From the NCBI GenBank assembly GCA_040901445.1, contig JBBDYQ010000014.1:62001-126000 (forward strand): a stretch of DNA of 64,000 bases, written 5' to 3'. The position numbers and the translations under genes were made by a program. This document shows positions 17,833 through 26,281 of this stretch, one piece after another; position 1 is the stretch's first letter; each line of letters opens with the position of its first letter. The stretch is from Thermoleophilaceae bacterium. GTDB taxonomy: Bacteria; Actinomycetota; Thermoleophilia; Solirubrobacterales; Thermoleophilaceae. The notes under the pieces were generated by a model. That model saw nothing but the letters and a program-made list of their open reading frames with translations, did no database searches and was not told where the DNA came from.

Positions 17833-18150
17833 ATGGCCCAGAGACGCTTCGAGCTCGAGGACGCGGTGATCCGGCCCGGGACCTACTTCAACCCGCAGAC
17901 CGAGGTGATCATCCTCGTCGACGACTCCCAGTCCATGGACGGGGAGATCTTCAACATGGAGGAGTTCGAGGGGGCCGACTGGGTGCTGGTGGCCGACGAC
18001 CTGCCTGTGGACGAGCCCAAGCGCGACGAGCTGCTGGAGCGTTTCCAGGCCCGCTACCACGGTGGCGACGGCCGCGGCGAGCACTCGCTCGAGGAGGAGG
18101 ACGACCTCGAGCGCGAGCCGGAGCTCAACGAGGCAGAAGAAGAGGATTAG
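17833..18150 (+). CDS. Conserved-looking acidic protein of unknown function
   Basis: 105 residues. The first 60 (FELEDAVIRPGTYFNPQTEV, then IILVDDSQSMD) form a plausible beta-rich domain and the tail is very acidic (EEEDDLEREPEL, EAEEED). No membrane span. The DDSQSMD sequence recalls a VWA metal site, but the protein is far too short for that fold. An AT-rich TATAGATAGG stretch lies just upstream of the ATG, consistent with leaderless transcription. Confidence 0.6.
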   Translation: MAQRRFELEDAVIRPGTYFNPQTEVIILVDDSQSMDGEIFNMEEFEGADWVLVADDLPVDEPKRDELLERFQARYHGGDGRGEHSLEEEDDLEREPELNEAEEED

Positions 18151-18175
18151 CGCCGCGCGGCATCCTGCCGCGTTG

Positions 18176-18181
18176 TAGGCT
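18176..18181 (+). promoter_or_regulatory. -10 hexamer TAGGCT
   Basis: TAGGCT, 9 nt before the GTG of the Ca2+/H+ antiporter gene. Confidence 0.45.
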
Positions 18182-18190
18182 GCCGGACTC

Positions 18191-19297
18191 GTGCGGCCCG
18201 TCTACTTCCTCGGGATCTTCATCCCCGCCGCAATCGCGCTCGAGCTGGCACACGCGTCGGCGGTGCTCATCTTCTTCGCCGCCGCGCTGGCGGTCATCCC
18301 GTGCGCGGCGGTCATGGGCACCGCCACCGAGGAGCTGGCGGCGCGCACCGGGCCCGGTATAGGCGGCTTCCTCAACGTCACCTTCGGCAACGCGCCCGAG
18401 CTGATCATCGCCTTCTTCGCGCTGAAGGAGGGCCTGCACGAGGTGGTCAAGGCCTCGATCGTGGGCTCGGTGATCGGCAACATCCTGCTCGTGCTCGGCG
18501 CGGCCATGCTCGCGGGCGGGCTCAAGCACCAGAAGCAGACCTTCAACCGCACCGCCGCCAACGCCCAGTCCGCGATGCTGCTCCTCGCGCTGGTGGCGCT
18601 GATCCTGCCGGCGGTGTTCCAGCTCGTGCACGGCGGCGGGCTCCCGGCCGTCGGCGCCGGCGTGGAGGCGGGCGAGGCCGGCCAGGAGTTCATCGACTTC
18701 GGCTCCGACCTGGAGAACCTCTCGCTCGCCGTGTCGATCGTGCTGATGGCCAGCTACGGCGCGGGGCTGCTGTTCTCCCTGCGCACGCACAAGGACCTCT
18801 TCAACCCGTTCGAGGAGGAGGAGCCGCATGAAGGCGGCTGGAGCACCGGCAGGGCGGCCGGGATGCTCGCGGGCGCCGCGGTGGCGGTTGGCCTGATGTC
18901 GGAGATCCTCGTGGGCTCGATCAGCGAGGCGTCGGAGGACGTCGGACTGTCGTCGTTCTTCGTCGGCGTCTTCGTCGTCGCCATCGTGGGCAACGCGGCC
19001 GAGCACTGGGTGGCCGTGCTGGTGGCGGCCAAGAACAAGATGGACCTGGCGGTGAACATCGCCGTCGGCTCGAGCGCGCAGATCGCCCTCTTCGTGGCCC
19101 CGCTGCTGGTGATCCTGTCGTTCTTCGCGGGGCCGGGCCCGATGGCGCTGGTCTTCAACGGCTACGAGCTGGCGGCGCTGCTGTTCGCGGTGATCATCGC
19201 CAACTTCCTCACCCAGGAGGGCGAGTCCAACTGGTTCGAGGGCGTGCAGCTACTGGCCGTGTACGCCGTCTTCGGGCTCGTCTTCTACTTCGCCTGA
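18191..19297 (+). CDS. Ca2+/H+ antiporter, CaCA/CAX family
   Basis: 368 residues, about 11 membrane helices. The two inverted halves each carry the family's alpha-repeat: NVTFGNAPELIIAFFALKEG near residue 70 and VGNAAEHWVAVLVAAKNKMD near residue 265, with the ion-binding Glu of NAPE and NAAE. It should export Ca2+ (or another cation) in exchange for protons. GTG start with TAGGCT 9 nt upstream. Its stop is 4 bp from the convergent TerC gene. Confidence 0.9.
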   Translation: MRPVYFLGIFIPAAIALELAHASAVLIFFAAALAVIPCAAVMGTATEELAARTGPGIGGFLNVTFGNAPELIIAFFALKEGLHEVVKASIVGSVIGNILLVLGAAMLAGGLKHQKQTFNRTAANAQSAMLLLALVALILPAVFQLVHGGGLPAVGAGVEAGEAGQEFIDFGSDLENLSLAVSIVLMASYGAGLLFSLRTHKDLFNPFEEEEPHEGGWSTGRAAGMLAGAAVAVGLMSEILVGSISEASEDVGLSSFFVGVFVVAIVGNAAEHWVAVLVAAKNKMDLAVNIAVGSSAQIALFVAPLLVILSFFAGPGPMALVFNGYELAALLFAVIIANFLTQEGESNWFEGVQLLAVYAVFGLVFYFA

Positions 19298-19301
19298 GCC
19301 A

Positions 19302-20267
19302 CTACTCGTGGTGCGTGGCGGCGGTGGCCGGCTTGCGCTCCTCGCGCTTGCGCTCGGCGTCCGGGTCGCGCTTGTCCGCGACCAGCGAGGCCACTATGCC
19401 CGCGGTGAAGAGCACCGCGATGATCACGAGGCTGCCCACCGGGCCGATGTGCACGAAGTCCTCGATCAGCAGCTTGACGCCCACCACGCCGAGCACGATC
19501 GCGATCGTCTCGTCGAGGTAGCGGAAGCGGGCGATGAGCCCCTCCACCAGCACGAACAGGGCACGGAGGCCGAGCAGCGCGAAGACATTGCCCATCCAGA
19601 TCAGGAAGCCGTCGCGCGTGATGGCGAAGGCGGCCGGGATCGAGTCGATGGCGAACGCCAGGTCGGCGAAGACGACGGCCGCCAGGCAGAGGAAGACCGG
19701 CGTCGCGTAGCGCCGGCCTTCCTTGTTCACGAACCAGTGGCGGCCGTGGAACTCGGACGTCACCGGATAGAAGCGGCGCACGAGGCGCACCATCAGGTTC
19801 TTGTCGGGGTTCACGTTCTCCCCCACCCCCCTGAAGATCCGGTAGGCCAGCACGAGCAGCGTGGCGCCGAGCACGTAGATCACGAAGTGGAACTGCTCGA
19901 TGAGCGTGATCCCGACGAGGATGAACACGCCGCGCATGGCCAGCGCGACGACGATGCCCCAGAACAGCAGCCGCGGGCGCTGCTCGTAGGGGACGCCGAA
20001 GTACGCGAACAGCAGCAGGAAGACGAACAGGTTGTCGAGCGAGAGCGAGCGCTCGATGAGGTAGACGGTGGTGTAGGTGATCGCGTCGTCGGAGCCCTCG
20101 AGCAGGAGGATCGGGACGGCGGCCGCGAAGCTCAGCACGAGCCAGCCGATCGACCAGATCACGGCCTCGCGGAAGTTCGGCTCGCGGCCGCGCGCGAAGA
20201 AGTGGAGGTCGAGGGCGAGGAAGACGAAGAGGGCCGCGATCAACGCGCCCCAGGCGAGGATGCTCAC
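19302..20267 (-). CDS. TerC-family integral membrane protein
   Basis: 321 residues, about nine membrane helices. Family marks are the acidic ERSLSLDNLFVFLLLFAYF region and FADLAFAIDSIPAAFAIT, whose Asp/Glu residues are thought to bind metal. TerC/Alx proteins act in metal homeostasis, for instance Mn2+ export. A charged tail (KRDPDAERKREERK) ends the protein. Its GTG overlaps the stop of the aldo/keto reductase (GTGA). The neighbouring Ca2+/H+ antiporter makes this a small ion-homeostasis area. Confidence 0.85.
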   Translation of the reverse strand: MSILAWGALIAALFVFLALDLHFFARGREPNFREAVIWSIGWLVLSFAAAVPILLLEGSDDAITYTTVYLIERSLSLDNLFVFLLLFAYFGVPYEQRPRLLFWGIVVALAMRGVFILVGITLIEQFHFVIYVLGATLLVLAYRIFRGVGENVNPDKNLMVRLVRRFYPVTSEFHGRHWFVNKEGRRYATPVFLCLAAVVFADLAFAIDSIPAAFAITRDGFLIWMGNVFALLGLRALFVLVEGLIARFRYLDETIAIVLGVVGVKLLIEDFVHIGPVGSLVIIAVLFTAGIVASLVADKRDPDAERKREERKPATAATHHE

Positions 20268-21394
20268 GGCTGCACCAGGTCCCGGCCCGGCTCGATGCCC
20301 CAGCGGCGGCCCACCTCGGCCAGCCCGGGCGTGAGCTCCCAGCGGTCGGGCCGCTCGTCGCCCTCGTGCTGGAGTGAGGCGCCCTTGAGCGCCATGCAGC
20401 CCGTGTTGTCGCCGGCGGCGCGGATCTCCGCCACCTCGCCGGCGGACAGCGGGCCGCGCGGCGGCACCCCCGCGAGCTCGGCGCGCTTGGCCTCGACCGG
20501 CTTGGCGCCGTCGTGGGCCTCCTGGATGAGGGTCGGCGCCACGCAGGCCACCGGGTCGTGCGCGAGGTTCCACGCGCAGGCCAGCTGGAGGAGGGTGAGC
20601 CCGTGCCGCTCGGCGAGCGGGCGCATGCGCTCCAGCTTCGCGTGGCCGGCCTCGACCCAACCGTCCGGCCGGAAGCCACGGTGGTCGCCGCGTTCGAACT
20701 CGTGGCCGGGAAGGACGTCGCCGTGGAAGAGCCCGCCGTAGTCCACCACGCGCGTGATGACCTTCACGCCACGCGCGGCCGCGGCGGCGAGCGCCAGCTC
20801 TCCCGGCCACGGCTCGAGCGGGTTGAGGATGAGCATGGCCCAGCCGATCCGGTCGCCGAAGCGCTCCATGCAGTCGATGACGTCGAGGGTGAAGCCGTTG
20901 GCCGGGCCGGGGGCCACCCCGAGCTCGCGCGTGAGGCCGTCCTCGCGCACCGCCTCGAGGGCGTCCCACACGGCCACGCTGGTGAAGCCCGTGCGGTCGG
21001 GGTTGTGGAGCAGCAGGAGGTCGAAGGCATCCACGCCGCAGCGCTCGAGGCTGCGCTCGGTGGCCGTGCGCACGTAGTCGCGATAGCCGTCAGGCCCGCG
21101 CAGGCGCGAGTCGGTGAAGCGGGGAAAGCCGCGCGGACCGTCGCGCTCGCCCTCGTAGAAGTCGTGGCCGATGGCTCCCACGAGCGCGTAGGACTCGCGC
21201 GGCAGGCCTTGGAGAGCGCGCCCCAGCAGGGCGTCGCCCTCGCCCTGGCCGTAGACGTCAGCGGTGAGGACCGTGTCCACGCCGCCGCCCGGGCGCACGA
21301 GCGCGGCCAGGCGGTCGTCGTCAAGAGCGACGCCGAAGTGCATGAAGCGCCCACCGCTCCAGGTGCCGACGGCTGTGTGGGTCAGATCCGGCAT
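20264..21394 (-). CDS. Aldo/keto reductase
   Basis: 376 residues, TIM-barrel AKR pattern: TADVYGQGEGDALLGRAL holds the Asp/Tyr of the active site, LLLLHNPD the next strand, and GVAPGPANG and LQLACAWNL the cofactor-proximal regions. The strand that normally carries the catalytic Lys reads YALVGAIGH, so the Lys is not evident and activity is uncertain. It may be an NADPH-dependent aldehyde reductase or sugar dehydrogenase. The ATG is in a GC-rich context, with a GATAGT sequence 12 nt upstream, slightly too far for the leaderless pattern. Confidence 0.75.
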   Translation of the reverse strand: MPDLTHTAVGTWSGGRFMHFGVALDDDRLAALVRPGGGVDTVLTADVYGQGEGDALLGRALQGLPRESYALVGAIGHDFYEGERDGPRGFPRFTDSRLRGPDGYRDYVRTATERSLERCGVDAFDLLLLHNPDRTGFTSVAVWDALEAVREDGLTRELGVAPGPANGFTLDVIDCMERFGDRIGWAMLILNPLEPWPGELALAAAAARGVKVITRVVDYGGLFHGDVLPGHEFERGDHRGFRPDGWVEAGHAKLERMRPLAERHGLTLLQLACAWNLAHDPVACVAPTLIQEAHDGAKPVEAKRAELAGVPPRGPLSAGEVAEIRAAGDNTGCMALKGASLQHEGDERPDRWELTPGLAEVGRRWGIEPGRDLVQP

Positions 21395-21415
21395 TGCAGG
21401 GGGGCCACTATCGGC

Positions 21416-22444
21416 TCATTGCAGCAGGTCGCTACACGCCTGGATGGCCTGGAGATCGCTGGGATCGGCCTCCTCGAGGCACTGCGCGTAGCGCCCGAAC
21501 TCGTCCTGGGCGCCCCCGCCCCCGCCCCCGCCGCCCTGAGGGATGACCCCGCCGCCGAGAGCGCCCAGGCCGCCGAGCTGCTCGGCGAGCTCGGCGATCG
21601 GGCGGGCGTCCGCCGGTGCCTCGACCTGCACGTCGCGGCCGACGTCGGCGAACTGGACCGAGAAGGAGATGCGGCCGCCCTCGATGCCGCCGATGTCGTC
21701 GCGGGAGCCCTCCGGCACATCCAGCTCGAGATTGGCCGACAGCCGGCGGATGACGTTGTCGTCCTTGCCCACGTAAACGTCGAGCACGGGGTCGGAGACG
21801 GCCTCGGCCACCTGGTCCTGCTGCTCGCCGGTGAGCTTGGGCGGCGGCGCCGCGCCGGTGACCGCGCCGCCCGCGCGGTCGATGAGGGTGTTCAGGTCGT
21901 CGAGCATGCGCGGCACGTCCACCTTGGCCTGGACGTGGGTCGTGGACACGCCGGCCACATCCGCGTCGCCCTCGTCCTGCGCATCGCTGAGCCACTCGGC
22001 CGGGTCGATGCCGAACTGGGCCAGGGACTGCTCCTCGCCGCGGTCGGTCTCGGACGCCAGGTCCTCGTTGAAACGCGACACGGTCTCCTCGCCCAGCTCA
22101 TAGGCGGTGCCGCCGAAGGAGACGAACACGTTCTCGCTAGTGGAGAGCAGGTTGCCGGCGATGGTCTGGCCACCGCCCGAGAAGCTCACGTCCCAGTCGA
22201 AGGTTGGAAGGGACTCGTCACCGCCCGAGCGGTAGGGGCCGCTGACCTTGAGCCGGATGGGCTCGCCGAGCTCCTCGACGCCCTCGACGTTCACCTCGAC
22301 GTCGGCCGTGACCACGGCGCTGCCGATCGGCTGGTCGAACGCCCGGTCGAGCAGCGCCTTCACGTCGGAATCGTCCCCGCCGCAGGAGGCGAGGCTCGCG
22401 GCCGCCGCGGCGGCGAGGATCGCTGCAACCGCCCGGCGCGTCAC
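21416..22444 (-). CDS. Lipoprotein, paralogue of the upstream gene
   Basis: 342 residues. The lipobox LASC follows a 20-residue signal helix, so it should be anchored to the outer face of the membrane. The body is a beta-rich domain (FDWDVSFSGGGQTIAG, TAYELGEE) shared with the upstream protein, then a Gly-rich linker and a Cys-containing tail (YAQCLEEADPSDLQAIQAC). The fold resembles LprG/LppX-type lipid-binding lipoproteins, but this is impression, not identity. GTGA overlap with the upstream stop. Confidence 0.7.
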   Translation of the reverse strand: MTRRAVAAILAAAAAASLASCGGDDSDVKALLDRAFDQPIGSAVVTADVEVNVEGVEELGEPIRLKVSGPYRSGGDESLPTFDWDVSFSGGGQTIAGNLLSTSENVFVSFGGTAYELGEETVSRFNEDLASETDRGEEQSLAQFGIDPAEWLSDAQDEGDADVAGVSTTHVQAKVDVPRMLDDLNTLIDRAGGAVTGAAPPPKLTGEQQDQVAEAVSDPVLDVYVGKDDNVIRRLSANLELDVPEGSRDDIGGIEGGRISFSVQFADVGRDVQVEAPADARPIAELAEQLGGLGALGGGVIPQGGGGGGGGAQDEFGRYAQCLEEADPSDLQAIQACSDLLQ

Positions 22445-23310
22445 TGCAGCAAGAGCTCCGGGCCCAGGCCGAACTGGCGCAGCAGGTCCTCGAGCGGCCG
22501 GGCGTCGGCCGGCGGCTCGATTCGCTGCGGCTCACCGATGTCGGTGAACGTCACGTCGATCGCGGCCGCGCCGCCCTCGGCGCCGCCGAAGTCCCCGCGA
22601 GCCTCCTCCGGGACCTCGAACTCCAGCTCGAGCGCCACGCGACGGATGGTGCCGTCGACCTTCGACACGTACACGTCGACGGTGCTGTCCTCGGCGAAGC
22701 CCGCGAACAGCTCGAGCTCGTCGCCGGACAGCTCCGTGTCGCTCGTGCTCCCCGCGAACGCGTTCAGGTCAGCCAGCACCTTCGACGCATCCAGGGTGGA
22801 GACGACCTTCGTGACGGGCTCGCCCGAGACCTCCTCGTCACCCTCCACGCGGGGGTCTGCGAGCCAGCTCTCGATGTCGATGCCGAGCGACGCGAGGGTG
22901 AGCGAGCCGGCGTCGCGCCCGGTCTGCTCCTCGATGTCGCCGTTCAGCTCGTCGATGAGCTCCTCGCCCACCTCGTAGGCGCGACCGCCGACGCTGAGCC
23001 AGACGTTGTCCTCGGCGAAGGTCAGGCCGCCCGCGAGTCCCGGACCGAAGCCGCCGACGCTCACGTCGAGGTCGGCCGAGGTCTTGGTGAAGGGGCCGTT
23101 GAGCTGAATCTCGATGCCGTCGCCAAACGCCGGGATTCCGTCCACCTGAAGCTCGGCCGTGAGGCTCATCCTGCCGCTCTCGACTGGCGCGTCGAAGGCC
23201 TTCGCGAGCAGCTCGCCGGCGTCGGCCGAGGGCTGCTCGTCCTCGCTCCCGCAGGCCACGAGCAGCACGGCGGCGAGGATCGCTGGGAGGATGGCGAGGT
23301 TGCGCGGCAT
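22441..23310 (-). CDS. Lipoprotein, first of a paralogous pair
   Basis: 289 residues. The signal peptide ends with lipobox LVAC. It shares with the next gene the order of motifs: AFDxPxxS, a beta-strand region around LNGPF, FAEDNVWLSVGGRAYEVGEE, and PPADARPL near the C-terminus. This indicates tandem duplication. It is likely a periplasm-side ligand or lipid-binding protein. The ATG is set by TACCCT 9 nt upstream. Confidence 0.7.
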   Translation of the reverse strand: MPRNLAILPAILAAVLLVACGSEDEQPSADAGELLAKAFDAPVESGRMSLTAELQVDGIPAFGDGIEIQLNGPFTKTSADLDVSVGGFGPGLAGGLTFAEDNVWLSVGGRAYEVGEELIDELNGDIEEQTGRDAGSLTLASLGIDIESWLADPRVEGDEEVSGEPVTKVVSTLDASKVLADLNAFAGSTSDTELSGDELELFAGFAEDSTVDVYVSKVDGTIRRVALELEFEVPEEARGDFGGAEGGAAAIDVTFTDIGEPQRIEPPADARPLEDLLRQFGLGPELLLQ

Positions 23311-23319
23311 GGGCGAGGG

Positions 23320-23325
23320 AGGGTA
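23320..23325 (-). promoter_or_regulatory. -10 hexamer TACCCT
   Basis: TACCCT on the minus strand, 9 nt before the ATG of the first lipoprotein gene. Confidence 0.45.
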
Positions 23326-23392
23326 CCCGGAAGGAGTCCCGGGCCAGAGCGCGAACGCAACTTCCGCCGGTTCTGGCGGGTTTCTGGCGCGG

Positions 23393-24874
23393 ATGCGGAT
23401 GACAGCACACCTGGGCGCGGCCTGCGCCGCCTTTCTGGCCCTCGCGGCGCCCGCCGCGGCGAGCGAACTGCTCGTGGTCGACGGGGACCGCGTGCGAAAG
23501 GTGGAGGACCCCTACCTCCCCGCTCTGGACCTCCCGCCCGCGCCCGGGATGCCGAAGGCCGACCCGCGCGCCGGAACCGCGGCCGGGCCGAGCGTGCGCC
23601 GCGCCCTGCTCTCCCTCTACCGCGCCGAACGGATCACGCGTGATGAGTACGACGGCTACAAGGCGCTCTACCTGGAGGCGCGCAGCGTCCGGCGGCGCCT
23701 GTCGGGCGCGCGGCGCAACGAGCTGGCGCGGGTGATCGCCAACCTGGAGAACATCGCGGGCGACCGCCGCCTGACCGCAGGCCGGGTGAAGCCGCTCTTC
23801 CTCATCCTGCAGCGCAACACCGAGTGGTGGCGCGCCCGCGCGTTCCCGGCGAGCGGGGCGCGGGTGACCTTCGGCGAGGACCCGGTGATCTTCCAGTACT
23901 ACCGCGGCGAAGGGCTGCAGATCCAGCCGCTGGCGAACTTCGGCAAGGCCAACGCGCTCTACAACGCGTGCGTCACGGAGAACCCGCGTCCGGACACGCG
24001 CTGCCGCGAGGGCGCGCTGCGTGAGCTGCTGGACCGCCTCGTGCAGCTGGCCTCGCGGCGCGGCGACTTCACCACCTGGGAGTACTACTTCCGCTTCGGC
24101 GGCGGCTCGCCACCATGGACGAGCGGGCTCTCCCAGGGCACCGCGATCCAGGCCCTGGCGCGTGGCGCGCAGCTGCTCGAGCAGCCGTCGTACGCCGCGG
24201 TGGCCGCCGACGCCCTGGGCGCGTTCGAGCGCCGTGCCCCCACCGGCGTCCGCCTGCCCGTGGACGAGGGCAACCACTACCTCATCTACTCGTTCGACCG
24301 GCGGCTGCTCGTGCTCAACGGGTTCCTCCAGTCGGTCATCGGGCTCCACGACTACTTCACGCTGACCGGCGACCCGCGCGCGCAGCCCCTGCTCGCGGCC
24401 GGCGAAGCCGCGGCGCGCGCCGCCGTGCCGCGCTACGACACTGGCGCGTGGTCGCTGTACGCGCTGCGCGGGCGCGAGTCGGACCTCGGCTACCACCGCC
24501 TCGTGCGCGACTTCCTGCAGGGGCTGTGCTCGCGGACGGCGGTCCCCGTCTACTGCACCACCGCCGACGGCTTCACGCGCTACCTGCTGGAGCACCCGAA
24601 GCTGGACATCCTGCGCCCCAGCCCGCGCCGCGTGCGGATCCGCAAGCCGGTGCGGCTGCGCTTCCGACTGTCGAAGGTCTCACGCGTGGAGATCCAGGTG
24701 ACGCGCGGCGGCCGGATGGCGTTCCGGCGCCGGGTGATCAACCTCGGCCACGGCGTGCGCTCGTTCACCTGGGTCCCGCGGGCGCCGGGGCGCTACCGGA
24801 TCCGCATCGAGGCCGCCGACCTGCGCAACCACCACACGGTGAAGACGCGGTCGATAACGGTGCGCCGGCGCTAG
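23393..24874 (+). CDS. Secreted D-glucuronyl C5-epimerase C-terminal domain protein
   Basis: 493 residues. A signal peptide (ends AAPAAASE) precedes a helical region. The C5-epim_C-like domain (about 215-420) has SGLSQGTAIQALARGAQLLE (20 residues), the LVLNGFLQSVIGLHDYF stretch and YDTGAWSLYAL. A beta-sandwich tail (about 430-493, RVEIQVTRGG, APGRYRIRIEAADL) resembles a secreted Ig-like module. The homologous domain in heparan sulphate biosynthesis inverts C5 of uronic acids, so a role on an extracellular polysaccharide is plausible. ATG 23393 or 23399; no Shine-Dalgarno is visible. Confidence 0.75.
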   Translation: MRMTAHLGAACAAFLALAAPAAASELLVVDGDRVRKVEDPYLPALDLPPAPGMPKADPRAGTAAGPSVRRALLSLYRAERITRDEYDGYKALYLEARSVRRRLSGARRNELARVIANLENIAGDRRLTAGRVKPLFLILQRNTEWWRARAFPASGARVTFGEDPVIFQYYRGEGLQIQPLANFGKANALYNACVTENPRPDTRCREGALRELLDRLVQLASRRGDFTTWEYYFRFGGGSPPWTSGLSQGTAIQALARGAQLLEQPSYAAVAADALGAFERRAPTGVRLPVDEGNHYLIYSFDRRLLVLNGFLQSVIGLHDYFTLTGDPRAQPLLAAGEAAARAAVPRYDTGAWSLYALRGRESDLGYHRLVRDFLQGLCSRTAVPVYCTTADGFTRYLLEHPKLDILRPSPRRVRIRKPVRLRFRLSKVSRVEIQVTRGGRMAFRRRVINLGHGVRSFTWVPRAPGRYRIRIEAADLRNHHTVKTRSITVRRR

Positions 24875-24970
24875 TAGGGGCGGCCGGCGGGCGCGAGCTC
24901 TCGTGAGGTTCGCCGGCAAGTGTGTTGATCTACCTCGATCATGTCGGGGCAGAATCACGCGGGAGCGGCG

Positions 24971-26263
24971 TCAGTAGCCGAAGCGGGACAGGCGCTCGCG
25001 CTCGGCCTGACGCTTGCGGTCGCGCTCCTCCTTGCGGCGCTTCTCGCGCTCGCGCTTGTCCTCGTCGCGGTCGGCGGCGATGCGGATGCCCGTGGTCAGC
25101 GCGCCGTCCTTGGCGTGCTCGGCGAGGTCGGCGCGGCTCGGGCGCTCGCCCTTGCGCGGGCGGTCCTCGCGGCCGCGGCCCGGGCGGTCCCCACCGGGAC
25201 GGTCCTGCCGCCCGCCGGGACGGCCGCCCTGCCCGGACGGCCGGTCGCCGCGCCGGCCGCTGCCTCGGCGCCCGCGGCGCTCGTCCACCGGCTCGCCGAT
25301 GGCGCCCTTGACCTCCCGGACCGGGGTGGCCGCGAGGCGGACCCATGCCGTGAAGACGGGATCGCCGGGCTTGTGGCCGACGGCGGCGTCGCAGCAGACG
25401 GCGGCCCACTTCTTGCGACCGCCCTTGTCGTCCGTCTTGGGCGCGAGCGCGGCGCGTACGGCCTCCGCGCCGCCCGCGCGGTCGATGGCGGCTGCGAGCC
25501 GGGCGGCCGAGACTGGGGGCGGCGGCGAGGCGGGCTTCGCGGCGGGCGGCTTCGGCGCGGGCTCGGGCTGGACGGGGGCGGCCTCTCCGGCGGGCTCGCC
25601 GGCGGGCTCGCCGGCGGCCGCAGCCTCCGCGACGGCCGCGGCGGGGGCGGGTTCCTCGGCGGTCGCGGCCTCCGCGGCGGGGGCGGGTTCCTCGGCGGTC
25701 CCGGCCTCCGCGGCGGGGGCGGGTTCCTCGGCGGTCCCGGCCTCCGCGACGGTCGCGGCCTCCGCGGCGGCCGGCTCGTCGGGGGCCTCGGCCTCCGCCT
25801 CCGCGGCGGCGAGCTCGGGCTTCGGCTCGGGCGCCGGCTCCGCGGGGGCTTCCGAGGGCTCGTCGGCGGCGGACTCGGGCTCGGCGCCCGGCTCCTCCTG
25901 CGGATCGGGACGGTCTGAGCGCCGCAGCTCGTTCAGGCGGGCGAAGAAGGCTGCCCGGTGGCGCTCGGCGGCGTTCTTGCGACGCCGGCGGCGCTGCGGG
26001 GGCTTTGTGGAGGGTGTCTGCCTGCCGCGCTTGCCGCGCGGCTTGGGGCCGGGCGCCGGAGCCTGCCCGGCGGCAGCCTTGGCCCGCTTGCCGGGCGCGG
26101 GTTCGGCGGGCGACTCCGCCGGCTTGTCGGGCGCGGGCTCGGCGGGCGACTCCGCCGGCTTGTCGGGCGCGGGCTCGGCCGGCTCGGTCGCCGGCTCTGC
26201 GGGCGCGAGCGGCGGCTCGCTGCCCTGCTCGGGCGCCTGCGTGTCGTGCTTCTCTTCGGCGAT
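24971..26263 (-). CDS. Ala/Pro/Glu-rich protein with basic RNA-binding-like tail; apparent ATC start
   Basis: About 430 residues. The N-terminal half is low complexity with repeats EPAPDKPAESPA and AGTAEEPAPAAE. A compact region at about 280-345 (AAIDRAGGAEAVRAAL, KKWAAVCCDAAVGHKPGD) looks folded. The tail is Arg/Gly/Asp-rich (DRPGRGREDRPRKGE, KREREKRRKEERDRKRQ). No ATG, GTG or TTG is in frame anywhere between the promoter and the stop. TATCGT followed by 6 nt and ATC fits the leaderless pattern here, hence the proposed ATC start. A sequencing frameshift is the alternative. Function unknown. Confidence 0.6.
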   Translation of the reverse strand: MAEEKHDTQAPEQGSEPPLAPAEPATEPAEPAPDKPAESPAEPAPDKPAESPAEPAPGKRAKAAAGQAPAPGPKPRGKRGRQTPSTKPPQRRRRRKNAAERHRAAFFARLNELRRSDRPDPQEEPGAEPESAADEPSEAPAEPAPEPKPELAAAEAEAEAPDEPAAAEAATVAEAGTAEEPAPAAEAGTAEEPAPAAEAATAEEPAPAAAVAEAAAAGEPAGEPAGEAAPVQPEPAPKPPAAKPASPPPPVSAARLAAAIDRAGGAEAVRAALAPKTDDKGGRKKWAAVCCDAAVGHKPGDPVFTAWVRLAATPVREVKGAIGEPVDERRGRRGSGRRGDRPSGQGGRPGGRQDRPGGDRPGRGREDRPRKGERPSRADLAEHAKDGALTTGIRIAADRDEDKREREKRRKEERDRKRQAERERLSRFGY

Positions 26264-26269
26264 GCTGGC

Positions 26270-26275
26270 ACGATA
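26270..26275 (-). promoter_or_regulatory. -10 hexamer TATCGT before an ATC codon
   Basis: TATCGT on the minus strand, 6 nt before ATC at 26263, in the 18-bp space between divergent genes. Confidence 0.4.
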
Positions 26276-26281
26276 GCCGCC

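Noticed and set aside
21394-21412. Leaderless box before the aldo/keto reductase
   Set aside because: GATAGT lies 12 nt from the ATG and does not match TAnnnT.
25500-26200. Short tandem repeats suggestive of a CRISPR array or microsatellite
   Set aside because: The repeats are coding Ala/Pro/Glu units in one frame without unique spacers.
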